Part shown: piece by piece, positions 1 to 8,013 of the stretch | Layout: each line of letters starts with the position of its first letter | Position numbering within the stretch: position 1 is the stretch's first letter | Origin: an uncultured Aquimarina sp. | Lineage (GTDB): Bacteria > Bacteroidota > Bacteroidia > Flavobacteriales > Flavobacteriaceae | Reading direction: 5' to 3' | DNA: 64,000 nt | NCBI GenBank assembly: GCA_947492105.1 | Contig: CANLMN010000011.1 | Span: forward strand, 1-64,000 | Notes under the pieces: model-generated | Databases searched by the model: none | Told to the model about the DNA's origin: nothing | What the model saw: only the letters and a program-made list of their open reading frames with translations | Translations under genes and position numbers: made by a program

Positions 1-1554
1 TGGAGATTCGATCTCGTCATTAACATCGAATCCATCTGCAACATCAAGCCCTTCAAAAGTATCCAAAAGACCATCGTGATCGCTATCTGTTGTTGTACCA
101 TCATTGGTAAGGCCTGATTCCGAAATATCATCATCTCCATCATTATCACTATCTGTATCCAAATAATCTGGAGAACCTCCCGTTGCATCATCAGTATCTA
201 CTGGAGTAATGCCTGAAATAGTAGTAAAATCTATATCGTACGCATCATTGATACCATCACCGTCTGTGTCCGCCTCATTTATTGTTGTACTTAAATCATC
301 TACTAGAGGTGCTATATATCCAACAGTCGGTTGCCCTTCTACATTATCAGGAATACCATCATCATCACTATCAATATCCAAAAAGTTAGGATTGCCTGTG
401 CCATCTGTATTAATTTCAACATAAGTTGGAGCATTTGTAGGGATTCCCGTTGTACCATTGACTCCTCCAAATACAGTTCCATCTGGATTTTCTGTAGGAT
501 TAGCAGGATCAACATCCAAATCCCCATTTCCAGCCTCTACGATATCAAAAATACCATCATTATCACTATCTAAATCCAAATTATTAGGAACACCATCACC
601 GTCGTTATCTGCAATACAATAATTAAGCTCGAATACGGCCATAGTGATCACACTACTCGCTGATGGCCCGGTTTTAGCAAAAACTAATTTAATCTGATCT
701 ACAGCTTCATCAAAATTGAATTGAACTTCATTAATTCTAAAATCAGAAGTACCTCTGGTTCTACCGATAATCTCATTTGGCGACAATTGCATAACCCCTC
801 CAAAAAGAGTGAAGTTGGCTGCAGAAACATCCAAATCTTGTCCATCTCTAGAGGCTTCAAACCTTGTGGTATCCGTATTATCCACACCTCCTACAAAGAA
901 CGACACGTTTGATACCAATTGATTAAAATTCAATGTGATTTCCATAACGTCGTTTGCATTATAATCTGTATTATTTCCCTGTATATAGATATAATTTTGT
1001 CCGACTGTAATTCCGTTTCTTCCTCCACCAACACCATTTCCTTCTCTAATTTGGACAGCATTAGAACTCCAAGAAGCTCGCCCCACTAACTGAAAATTCA
1101 CATCCACATTGGCAGTTTTATACACTCCCAAATCGTTAATATTGGGTACATCTGGATTATTTGCTAGAGAAACCAAGCTACTATTTTTTGGATATCTTGG
1201 ATTGTTCAAATCCTTTAGATTTGGGTCACAATCACTCTCGTGAATATCCAAAATACTATCATTATCACTGTCTTGATCCGACGAATCTGGTACTCCATCA
1301 TCATCTTGATCTCCAGGAACAAAAATTGATGACGACGCTAAGGCATGCATTGCTGCAATTGAAAAACTGTTAAACTCATCGTAATCTGCAACATTCTTAT
1401 CCTGTCTCGTTATTATTGTAGTAATGTCTGCTTTTGTAGTGTCGTCACCAAAATAAGCAAATGCCCCATTAGAAAACATTAACAATAAAATAACAAAAAC
1501 AACTTGTTCAATATGCGCAAATTTATCGCACGAGTAAGGGGTATTGATTTTCAT
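1..1554 (-). CDS. Secreted thrombospondin type 3 repeat protein (partial, C-terminus beyond window)
   Basis: The reading frame is open from an ATG at 1554 to the left window edge (518 codons, no stop), so only the N-terminal part is seen. A long hydrophobic stretch at residues 18-33 ending in NGAFA looks like a signal peptide. An Asp-rich repeat (DQDDDGVPD, DSDNDSILD) follows at about residue 80, then a Cys pair region, then a roughly 190-residue beta-rich domain ending near ELNYC. After that come several DxDxDGxxD units (DNDGDGVPN, DSDNDGIFD, DSDDDGIPD, DTDGDGIND), the thrombospondin type 3 calcium-binding pattern. Such proteins in Flavobacteria are exported, often by the type IX system, and act at the cell surface. 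The sorting domain would lie outside the window, so the export route is inferred. The ligand is unknown. Confidence 0.8.
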   Translation of the reverse strand, partial: MKINTPYSCDKFAHIEQVVFVILLLMFSNGAFAYFGDDTTKADITTIITRQDKNVADYDEFNSFSIAAMHALASSSIFVPGDQDDDGVPDSSDQDSDNDSILDIHESDCDPNLKDLNNPRYPKNSSLVSLANNPDVPNINDLGVYKTANVDVNFQLVGRASWSSNAVQIREGNGVGGGRNGITVGQNYIYIQGNNTDYNANDVMEITLNFNQLVSNVSFFVGGVDNTDTTRFEASRDGQDLDVSAANFTLFGGVMQLSPNEIIGRTRGTSDFRINEVQFNFDEAVDQIKLVFAKTGPSASSVITMAVFELNYCIADNDGDGVPNNLDLDSDNDGIFDIVEAGNGDLDVDPANPTENPDGTVFGGVNGTTGIPTNAPTYVEINTDGTGNPNFLDIDSDDDGIPDNVEGQPTVGYIAPLVDDLSTTINEADTDGDGINDAYDIDFTTISGITPVDTDDATGGSPDYLDTDSDNDGDDDISESGLTNDGTTTDSDHDGLLDTFEGLDVADGFDVNDEIESP

Positions 1555-1868
1555 AAGTAATTATTATATGTTACTTTTTTCGTTGGTTACTGAAATTGAG
1601 GCTTTAAGGAAACCTCATTTTGATTAAATAATTCGATAAAGATAACTCAAATTAATTACGGTATAACCTCATATGGCGAAAGCGGCGGATAATTTAGATA
1701 AAATACAAGAATAAACGACTAATTGCAGAACAATTAAACAAATCGCACACGAAATTTAAACAATTCTGAGCATATCATTTAGATATTGAGGCTATTTGGA
1801 CTATTCAAAAGCACTCTGAATTTATCAGAAACCACTATTTTTGGCATATCAACATTCAGATCAAACCT
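1555..1868. other. Intergenic region between divergent genes
   Basis: This 314 bp AT-rich gap separates two divergently oriented genes. Apart from one TAnnTTTG-type box for the rightward gene I see no RNA gene, repeat or hairpin in it. Confidence 0.5.
1836..1843 (+). promoter_or_regulatory. Candidate -7 promoter box (TATTTTTG)
   Basis: The box fits the Bacteroidota -7 consensus TAnnTTTG and lies 25 nt before the ATG at 1869. No clear TTG -33 element is found 19-21 nt upstream, so the call rests on the -7 match only. Confidence 0.35.
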
Positions 1869-2306
1869 ATGCAACTCTTCCTAAATGATATTAAAGAAAC
1901 ATTCAAAAACACAGAAACCTCTTTAATAACTACTTATACAACTATTTATGTTCTCTGGGGCATTGCAATGAACGCATTTGGAACATACGCAGAAATTGCC
2001 CGATTTGAGTATTGGTGGCAAATTATCACCTGTTATGTTTTCTACATGATTCCAATTTCAATTTTATTAAAAAAACACACTTTTTTTACACAATATGCCT
2101 ACGGATTAGTAGCAATGGGGGTCCTCGAATTTCTGGGATACGCCTTACAAACCTCTTATGCTTATCCAGATAACATTTTGGATCAATTTTTTCAACCACA
2201 AAATTTCAGTCTTGCAATGGCAATGTTTTTCGCCTTATACTTCCCTATAGGAAATTATGCAGTTGCTGCCCTTCACCGAAAGGTTTTCAAAACCAAAACT
2301 ATATAA
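1869..2306 (+). CDS. Uncharacterised four-helix membrane protein
   Basis: This 145-residue protein is not recognised. It has about four hydrophobic segments (about residues 22-42, 50-67, 75-95 and 112-132) and a short basic C-terminus (RKVFKTKTI), so it is probably a small integral inner-membrane protein. No Cys, His cluster or catalytic motif stands out. It starts at an ATG with an AT-rich upstream region and is followed after 36 nt by another uncharacterised gene on the same strand, so the two may be cotranscribed. A function cannot be given. The coding call rests on length, ATG start, coherent hydrophobic pattern and the lack of a better frame. Confidence 0.6.
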   Translation: MQLFLNDIKETFKNTETSLITTYTTIYVLWGIAMNAFGTYAEIARFEYWWQIITCYVFYMIPISILLKKHTFFTQYAYGLVAMGVLEFLGYALQTSYAYPDNILDQFFQPQNFSLAMAMFFALYFPIGNYAVAALHRKVFKTKTI

Positions 2307-2342
2307 TCTCATTTTCTGAATCACTCAACCCATTTTACTTAC

Positions 2343-3044
2343 ATGAAATTAATAAAACGTATATCCATAGGAGTATTACTAGTATTAACAATAATAATAT
2401 CAACCACATACATTCTATTGAATAAAGAATTACCAGACGGTGTATCTGGTATCGAAGCTGATAATTTTGCCAAAAAGATCCTTCAAACCATTGAGCACCA
2501 AAAATACCTTGACACTCAATATATACAATGGAGTTTTAGAAACAAACACCATTACAAATGGAACAAAAGAGCACAATCAGCTACTGTCCAGTGGGATGAT
2601 TATTTGGTAACACTAGATCTCAAAGCCCCTTTATCCAATTCCATTGTACAACAACCTAGCCCCCTTAGCCCCGAAGAACGCAACAAACTCATAAATAAAG
2701 CACTATCATTTTTTAACAATGACTCATTTTGGATAGTAGCTCCTCATAAACTTTTTGATCACGGAACAAGCCGTAAGCTCGTAACTTTGAAAAATCAAAA
2801 GAAAGCACTTTTAATCACCTACAATACAGGAGGAACCACCCCAGGAGACGCCTACCTTTGGCATGTAGATGACAATTATCGTCCTACTAGATATCAAATG
2901 TGGGTCAGCATAATTCCTATTGGAGGTCTAGAGGCTAGTTGGGACTCCTGGAAGCAAACGGAAAGTGGCACTTTTCTTTCACAAAAACATCAATTACTGG
3001 GCTTAGAAATCCCTATCAGTAATCTACGGGCTTGGAATGACTAA
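2343..3044 (+). CDS. Uncharacterised membrane-anchored or secreted protein
   Basis: This 233-residue protein starts with a basic patch and one hydrophobic helix (residues about 8-27), fitting an uncleaved signal anchor or a signal peptide. The remainder is soluble, rich in Trp, Tyr and Lys, and should lie outside the inner membrane. No known catalytic motif is visible. A Thr-Gly-Gly-Thr-Thr-Pro-Gly-Asp segment near residue 165 precedes an aromatic-rich region (YLWHVDDNYRP). It sits 36 nt after the small membrane protein gene and is probably in the same unit. I do not recognise the family. Confidence 0.6.
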   Translation: MKLIKRISIGVLLVLTIIISTTYILLNKELPDGVSGIEADNFAKKILQTIEHQKYLDTQYIQWSFRNKHHYKWNKRAQSATVQWDDYLVTLDLKAPLSNSIVQQPSPLSPEERNKLINKALSFFNNDSFWIVAPHKLFDHGTSRKLVTLKNQKKALLITYNTGGTTPGDAYLWHVDDNYRPTRYQMWVSIIPIGGLEASWDSWKQTESGTFLSQKHQLLGLEIPISNLRAWND

Positions 3045-3491
3045 GAAACAACTGTTTTGCATCATGTTTTCAAAAAGCACATTATTTGAGTTGTTCTTAA
3101 TTTTTTTCGAGATTATGATTAGATCAAAAGAATCCTAAAACCGATAGTACCATCCTTGAAGCAAAATCAACATCTTCATTAACCAGTCTTACAAAATAAA
3201 TTTCGTTTAAGAATTTTCTTACATCTATTTTCCTAACTTTTTTCAACGAATAGAGCCCCTTTTTATGGTAAAAAACTCTTTTCTTTAACAATGAAGTGCT
3301 TTGCCATCCATACCTCACAATTTTGATCTATAGTAGCATTTGAACAAACAATATCTAGCGAAAAAATAACGTTTCTATCAACTACCATGCTATAATTTTG
3401 CAGAAAACAACTTCTCTCTCAAAATCTCCTTTTTCTTTTGATCAAGAACAAAAAAATTAAAGATATATCTTAGCTATAAAATTAGTATTCG
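3045..3491. other. Gene-poor convergent intergenic region
   Basis: This 447 bp lies between two converging genes. A 64-codon GTG-start frame on the minus strand (3124-3318) has no supporting feature and was not accepted. No clear terminator hairpin with a U-tract or repeat copy was found here. Confidence 0.4.
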
Positions 3492-4619
3492 CTATTGTTT
3501 TAGCATCTCTAAAGTTACAATTGTACGAAATCCGATATGCTCAGCAGAAGAATCTAGGGTATTAGCCATACGTGCAGAATTTCTATAACTAGCACAATAT
3601 GATTTGTGACACAAAAATGAACCACCTCGTAGCACTTTCTCCTGCACCCTTGTATTATTTGGATTGAATGCTAGATCTGGTCCCTGCGGGTTTTTCACTA
3701 TTCCTTGATCCTTTAGTTGTTGATAATACTCGACATGATACCAATCTCTAGTTAACTCCCATACATTCCCTGCCATATCAAATAATCCATAACTGTTTGC
3801 CGGATACGAGCGCACCGGAGCACTTCCCTCAAAACCATCCACTCCACTATTGCTATCAGGAAAACGTCCATCCCATGTATTTGCTTTTTCATGCAATCCA
3901 GTATCTGTTCCTCCCCAATTATAGCTTTTTCTTTCTAAACTACCCCTAGATGCCAGTTCCCACTGTGCCTCTGTAGGCAATTGTCTATTTGCCCATTTAC
4001 AATACGCCATTGCATCTTCATAGGTTACATGAACAACAGGGTGGTTTTCTTTTCCTTTTATAGAACTTTTGGGTCCGTAAGGATGCTGCCAATTTGCACC
4101 AATTTTCCAAACCCACCATTGCGAATAATCATAAAAGTTTTGTACTCGCTCTTTTGTTTTTTTAAAAATCAAAGAACCTGGTTGTAATATAGAATCATGC
4201 GGCTTTGGTGTTCCTGGAGGCACCTGCTTCTTTAATTCTTCCCAATCTAATGCCCGCTCTGCTTTGGTGATATAATTTGTTGCTGCTACAAACTTTGCGA
4301 ACTGTGCATTGGTTACCTCAGTTATATCCATAAAAAAACCATCAACAGCAACAGTATGTGCAGGTTTTTCATGTTGCATTGCTATTGTATCTTCAACTAC
4401 GGCACCTTGTTCATACACTTTGCCCGAAATCCAAACCATTCCCTCAGGAGCTATCACATTTTCTGGCTTATCCTTGACAACGCTTATCTCTGGAGCCTCC
4501 TCTTTTACATCTGAAATGACTTGTTGATTAGTTTCTTTTTCAGCCCCATCTTTGCAGGACACTACTCCTACAAGCACTAAAAAAATCAGAGCAACAAAAG
4601 GGAATTTTTGGAAATTCAT
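3492..4619 (-). CDS. Formylglycine-generating enzyme (SUMF1/FGE-type) lipoprotein
   Basis: This 375-residue protein begins at the ATG at 4619. The longer frame to 4640 adds seven residues in front of a perfect lipoprotein signal (hydrophobic run then GVVSC), so the internal start is preferred. The FGE-sulfatase domain fills the mature part: GMVWISG, then HPVVHVTYEDAMAYC, LPTEAQWE, GNVWELTRDW and RVLRGGSF. Near residues 337 and 342 it carries a CHKSYC segment followed by SSAEHIGFR. This matches the two active-site cysteines of human SUMF1 (C-x4-C). Many bacterial paralogs, including gliding lipoproteins GldJ and GldK, lack that pair. The known reaction is oxidation of a sulfatase cysteine to formylglycine. 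No sulfatase gene is in the window. Activity and periplasmic location are inferred. Confidence 0.8.
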   Translation of the reverse strand: MNFQKFPFVALIFLVLVGVVSCKDGAEKETNQQVISDVKEEAPEISVVKDKPENVIAPEGMVWISGKVYEQGAVVEDTIAMQHEKPAHTVAVDGFFMDITEVTNAQFAKFVAATNYITKAERALDWEELKKQVPPGTPKPHDSILQPGSLIFKKTKERVQNFYDYSQWWVWKIGANWQHPYGPKSSIKGKENHPVVHVTYEDAMAYCKWANRQLPTEAQWELASRGSLERKSYNWGGTDTGLHEKANTWDGRFPDSNSGVDGFEGSAPVRSYPANSYGLFDMAGNVWELTRDWYHVEYYQQLKDQGIVKNPQGPDLAFNPNNTRVQEKVLRGGSFLCHKSYCASYRNSARMANTLDSSAEHIGFRTIVTLEMLKQ

Positions 4620-4888
4620 ATAGCATATTTTATCCTGCAAATATACGTTTTTTGAATACTATATATCAAAACGCTTGCACGATCTTATCTATATACCAAC
4701 CCAGCTAGGAACTAGCCCTATACCCCCAAAATATGTTATCACGATTACCTTCTATAAAGATTTTCTTACTTTATTATTAAACAACAAAAACCGACATATG
4801 AGCATTACCACATAGAATGCAACCAAAATCTGAGATAGAAAAAAGGAATTTTGTTATCACAAATTCAAAGTCTAACTAGTATAAATAC

Positions 4889-4896
4889 TATTTTTG
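4889..4896 (+). promoter_or_regulatory. Candidate -7 promoter box (TATTTTTG)
   Basis: A TAnnTTTG match sits 22 nt before the ATG of the haem-binding protein gene. A good -33 TTG at the expected distance is lacking. Confidence 0.4.
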
Positions 4897-4917
4897 TGTC
4901 CATAAAAACTTCAGGTT

Positions 4918-5382
4918 ATGAAAAAAATAGTACTATTTGTTGTCATTATTCTTATTGCCATCCAATTCATTCGTCCAGACAAAAATGATTCGGGCTATGA
5001 ATCACTTGCAGCCTTTGAGCAAGAAACACAAATGCCTGCGGCAATCAAAGAAGTACTGCAGAACAATTGTTATGACTGTCATAGCAAACAAACTACCTAC
5101 CCTTGGTATGCACAGATTACACCCCTTTCTTTTTGGCTAGATCACCATATCGAAGAAGGACAAGAACATCTAGACCTATCACAATGGACTACATGGGATT
5201 ATAAGAAAAAAGACCATAAACTTGATGAACTCATCGAAGAAGTTGAAGAAGGAGAAATGCCCCTCGAATCCTATGCGTGGATACATGGCAATCTGGATGA
5301 AGCAGAAAAAGAGCTCCTCATCAATTGGGCAAAAACAACGAGAACAATGCTCAAATCAAAACTCGAGACCAGTCCACAATAG
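4918..5382 (+). CDS. Haem-binding domain protein (c-type CxxCH)
   Basis: This 154-residue protein has an N-terminal hydrophobic helix (about residues 3-18), then a soluble domain with one CxxCH motif (Cys51, Cys54, His55: NNCYDCHS). It is followed by the TTYPWYAQITPLSFWLDHHIEEG signature region and a helical C-terminus with LINWA. This is the Haem_bd-type family (PF14376 as I recall it), common in Bacteroidota, and is probably a periplasmic membrane-anchored monohaem protein. Haem would be attached outside the inner membrane. The gene stands alone between the divergent FGE gene and the iron-type operon, which starts about 130 nt later. Its physiological partner is unknown. Confidence 0.8.
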   Translation: MKKIVLFVVIILIAIQFIRPDKNDSGYESLAAFEQETQMPAAIKEVLQNNCYDCHSKQTTYPWYAQITPLSFWLDHHIEEGQEHLDLSQWTTWDYKKKDHKLDELIEEVEEGEMPLESYAWIHGNLDEAEKELLINWAKTTRTMLKSKLETSPQ

Positions 5383-5441
5383 GTAAAACCATCATTGAAG
5401 TACAAATTTTAAATATTTATTTAGATTTAATACAAATAATC

Positions 5442-5472
5442 TTGTTTAGAACTATTATGAATAATATATTTG
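5442..5472 (+). promoter_or_regulatory. Bacteroidota-type promoter (TTG, 20 nt, TATATTTG)
   Basis: TTG at 5442-5444 and TATATTTG at 5465-5472 are spaced by 20 nt, matching the Bacteroidota housekeeping consensus. The ATG of the DUF4856 gene follows 39 nt after the box. This is one of the two best promoters seen in the window and would drive the four-gene uptake operon. Confidence 0.65.
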
Positions 5473-5511
5473 CAGTCGCAATTATCACTATTTTTAATAA
5501 ATCTAAATAAA

Positions 5512-6747
5512 ATGACATTACATAAATACACATTAGGGCTCTGCACGATAGGGATATTATCTATAGCTTGTTCTAGTGATGACACAAACACAATGCCATC
5601 CTCAGAAACAGGAGTTACTGCACCTACCACCTACTCCTTTGAAAGAAATGGCTCCTCCTCTGTCAGTTTTGGCGGACAAACTACGCGTATTGCAATGGCA
5701 GAAGTGCTTGCAAGCGCATTGGTAAATACCACAGCAACTAAAGAACAATTAAACGGAATATTTAACCACCAAGAAGGTGTAGCCGACTTTGAGGATGAAA
5801 CTCTTAACGCTTCTAATAAAAGCATCAAAAGTAAGGTTGCTGCTTCCAAAGATTTTTTTGCAACAAATCAAGCTGTTAGTGCAGATATCAAAGAGCAATT
5901 CGATACATGGATCGCTGCCCAGGTAGATGAAGTGTTCCCAAAATGGGATAGTCCAGCAGTAGCAGGGACTCCAGGAAAAATACAAGAAGGAGGTAGTAAT
6001 GGAAGTAATCGTTATGTAAACGCAAATGGTCTAGAATACAACCAAATTGTGGCCAAAGGTCTTATTGGAGGGCTTATGACTGACCAAACCTTGAACAATT
6101 ATTTGGGAAAAACTGTTCTTGATGGTGATGGTAATAGAGAAGATAATGATGCTGGTATTGTAGCAGAAGGAAAAAGCTATACGAATATGGAGCACAAGTG
6201 GGACGAGGCTTATGGATATGTGTATGGAGCATCTGCAGATGCAGCCAATCCCAATACCACAATAGGAAAAGATGACAATTTCTTGAACAAATATATAGGA
6301 CGTGTAGAAAACGATTCTGATTTTACAGGAATTGCTGCTGAAATCTATAATGCCTTCAAATTAGGAAGAGCAGCAATCGTTGCCAAAGATTATGCAGTTC
6401 GTGATGCACAAGCAGCAATCATCCGCCAAAAAATTTCTGAAATTATTGCCATACGTGCGATTTACTATCTGCAACAAGGAAAAAACACTTTGGACAAAGA
6501 AACAAAAGATTACGCTACAGCATTTCATGATTTATCCGAAGGTTATGGTTTTATTTATAGCTTACAATTCACTAGAAAGCCTAGTACAAAAGCTCCATTT
6601 TTTAGCACTACAGAAGTCACTGATTTGCTAGAACAATTAACCAAAGAAGAAAACGGTTTATGGAATGTTACACCAGCTACACTAGATGATATCTCTGAAA
6701 CTATTGCATCAAAATTTGATTTTACTGTAGCACAAGCAGGAAGCTAA
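5512..6747 (+). CDS. DUF4856 domain lipoprotein
   Basis: The accepted ATG at 5512 gives 411 residues; a 14-codon upstream extension would bury the signal and overlaps the promoter box. The N-terminus has a lipoprotein signal ending ILSIAC followed by SSDD, so Cys20 is probably lipidated. The mature part is mainly helical with segments such as FERNGSSSVSFGGQTTR and YVNANGLEYNQIVAKGLIGG, which I associate with the DUF4856 family. In Bacteroidota that family occurs beside imelysin-like proteins and TonB receptors, as here. A surface or periplasmic metal-binding role is likely but not proven. It is the first gene of a four-gene unit. Confidence 0.78.
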   Translation: MTLHKYTLGLCTIGILSIACSSDDTNTMPSSETGVTAPTTYSFERNGSSSVSFGGQTTRIAMAEVLASALVNTTATKEQLNGIFNHQEGVADFEDETLNASNKSIKSKVAASKDFFATNQAVSADIKEQFDTWIAAQVDEVFPKWDSPAVAGTPGKIQEGGSNGSNRYVNANGLEYNQIVAKGLIGGLMTDQTLNNYLGKTVLDGDGNREDNDAGIVAEGKSYTNMEHKWDEAYGYVYGASADAANPNTTIGKDDNFLNKYIGRVENDSDFTGIAAEIYNAFKLGRAAIVAKDYAVRDAQAAIIRQKISEIIAIRAIYYLQQGKNTLDKETKDYATAFHDLSEGYGFIYSLQFTRKPSTKAPFFSTTEVTDLLEQLTKEENGLWNVTPATLDDISETIASKFDFTVAQAGS

Positions 6748-6774
6748 TGCACATGCCTGTAAAAATATTTGATA

Positions 6775-6812
6775 AAGAATCGTCTAGAAGCTTTTTGCTA
6801 CTGGCGATTCTT
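6775..6812 (+). other. Intergenic hairpin between DUF4856 and imelysin genes
   Basis: AAGAATCG and CGATTCTT form an 8-bp stem with a 22-nt loop, followed by an AT-rich stretch but no clean T-run. It could partly terminate transcription or stabilise the upstream message, giving unequal expression within the operon. That role is inferred. Confidence 0.4.
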
Positions 6813-6880
6813 CATTATTTTTGCCTTTAAAATTGCAACCTGTCTTATGATACTGGTAGTAACCCCCTAAAAATGAAAAA

Positions 6881-8002
6881 ATGAAAAAAATTCTAATTTC
6901 ACTATCTACTATTTTTATTCTAGCTTGTGGTTCTGACGAAGAAAACAGCAAGGGTTCCGAATCTAATGGAGACGATTTTGACAGAAAAGCGCTCCTTGTT
7001 AATGTAGCAGATAACATTATAGTTCCTGCCTACGAGGCTTTTTTGGAAGAAACTATCAATTTGGATACCGCTGCAAAAACATTTTTGGAAGATCCAAACT
7101 TAACAACTCTTACGACCTATCGTACCTCATGGGTAGATGCATACAGTGCTTTTCAAACAGTAGCCGCTTTTGATATCGGCAAGGCAGAAACACTATCTTA
7201 TCATAACTTTATCAATGTATATCCTGTAAATACCCAAGATATCGAAAACAATATTCTGGAAGGAAACTTTGATCTTGCATCAGTGGGAGAACAGGATGAA
7301 CAAGGCTTTGCTGCTATTGATTATATGATATATGGATTAGGCAATTCTGATACCGAAATTATTGCCAAATATTCCACAGATACCAATGCCTCCAAATACA
7401 AAGCATACCTAAAAACTTTGACCGAACGTATCAGAACATTGACAAATACGGTTACACAAGACTGGAAAAACGGTTTTAGAGATACTTTTGTCAATAATTC
7501 AGGTTCTTCTGCAACCAGCTCTTTTAATAAATTAATCAACGATTATCTTTTTCATTTTGAAAAACATCTACGAGCTGGCAAAGTAGGAATTCCTGCTGGT
7601 GTATTCTCTGCCGGGACAACATTTCCGGAAAAAACTGAAGGCTTCTATAATAAAACAATATCCAAAGATCTTTTTATCAAATCGTTAGATGCTGCGCAGA
7701 ATTTCTACAATGGTAAGCATTTTGGTAGCGACGCTCAAGGCACGAGTATCAAAACCTATGTCACTTATCTCAATTCGATAAAAAAGGGAGCTGACCTCAA
7801 CAGCATCATCAATCAACAGTTTGATGATATCCGCACGGTAGCACAAAATCTTGATAGCAATTTTGCTGCGCAGATAACTACTGACAATAAATCTATGCTT
7901 GAGACCTATAATGCGCTTCAAAAAAATGTCATTACTATGAAAGTAGATTTACTATCTGCATTAAGCGTACGTGTTGATTATGTAGATGCCGATGGAGATT
8001 AA
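6881..8002 (+). CDS. Imelysin-like (peptidase M75 family) lipoprotein
   Basis: This 373-residue protein has a short lipoprotein signal ending FILACGS. The mature helical domain has imelysin hallmarks: an N-terminal IIVPAYEAFLEE helix, a YRTSWVDAYSAFQ segment, INVYPVNTQDIE, and the core GFAAIDYMIYGLG. The classic GxHxxE motif of this family (insulin-cleaving peptidase ICMP, EfeO, IrpA) appears here as GFAAID: His and Glu are replaced by Ala and Asp, as I recall for other Bacteroidota members. Proteolysis is therefore unlikely, and metal or substrate capture at the cell surface is a better guess. The start ATG at 6881 is chosen because the signal begins there. The HTTM gene follows after 11 nt. 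Confidence 0.85.
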   Translation: MKKILISLSTIFILACGSDEENSKGSESNGDDFDRKALLVNVADNIIVPAYEAFLEETINLDTAAKTFLEDPNLTTLTTYRTSWVDAYSAFQTVAAFDIGKAETLSYHNFINVYPVNTQDIENNILEGNFDLASVGEQDEQGFAAIDYMIYGLGNSDTEIIAKYSTDTNASKYKAYLKTLTERIRTLTNTVTQDWKNGFRDTFVNNSGSSATSSFNKLINDYLFHFEKHLRAGKVGIPAGVFSAGTTFPEKTEGFYNKTISKDLFIKSLDAAQNFYNGKHFGSDAQGTSIKTYVTYLNSIKKGADLNSIINQQFDDIRTVAQNLDSNFAAQITTDNKSMLETYNALQKNVITMKVDLLSALSVRVDYVDADGD

Positions 8003-8013
8003 CCGAAGATAGT

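Noticed and set aside
3124-3318. 64-codon minus-strand frame in the gap before the FGE gene
   Set aside because: It starts at GTG, has no signal peptide, motif or good upstream signal, and the residue mix looks like translated AT-rich DNA.
3492-4619. Gliding motility lipoprotein GldJ or GldK
   Set aside because: The catalytic cysteine pair of FGE is present and no gld genes adjoin, so an enzymatic FGE is the better call.
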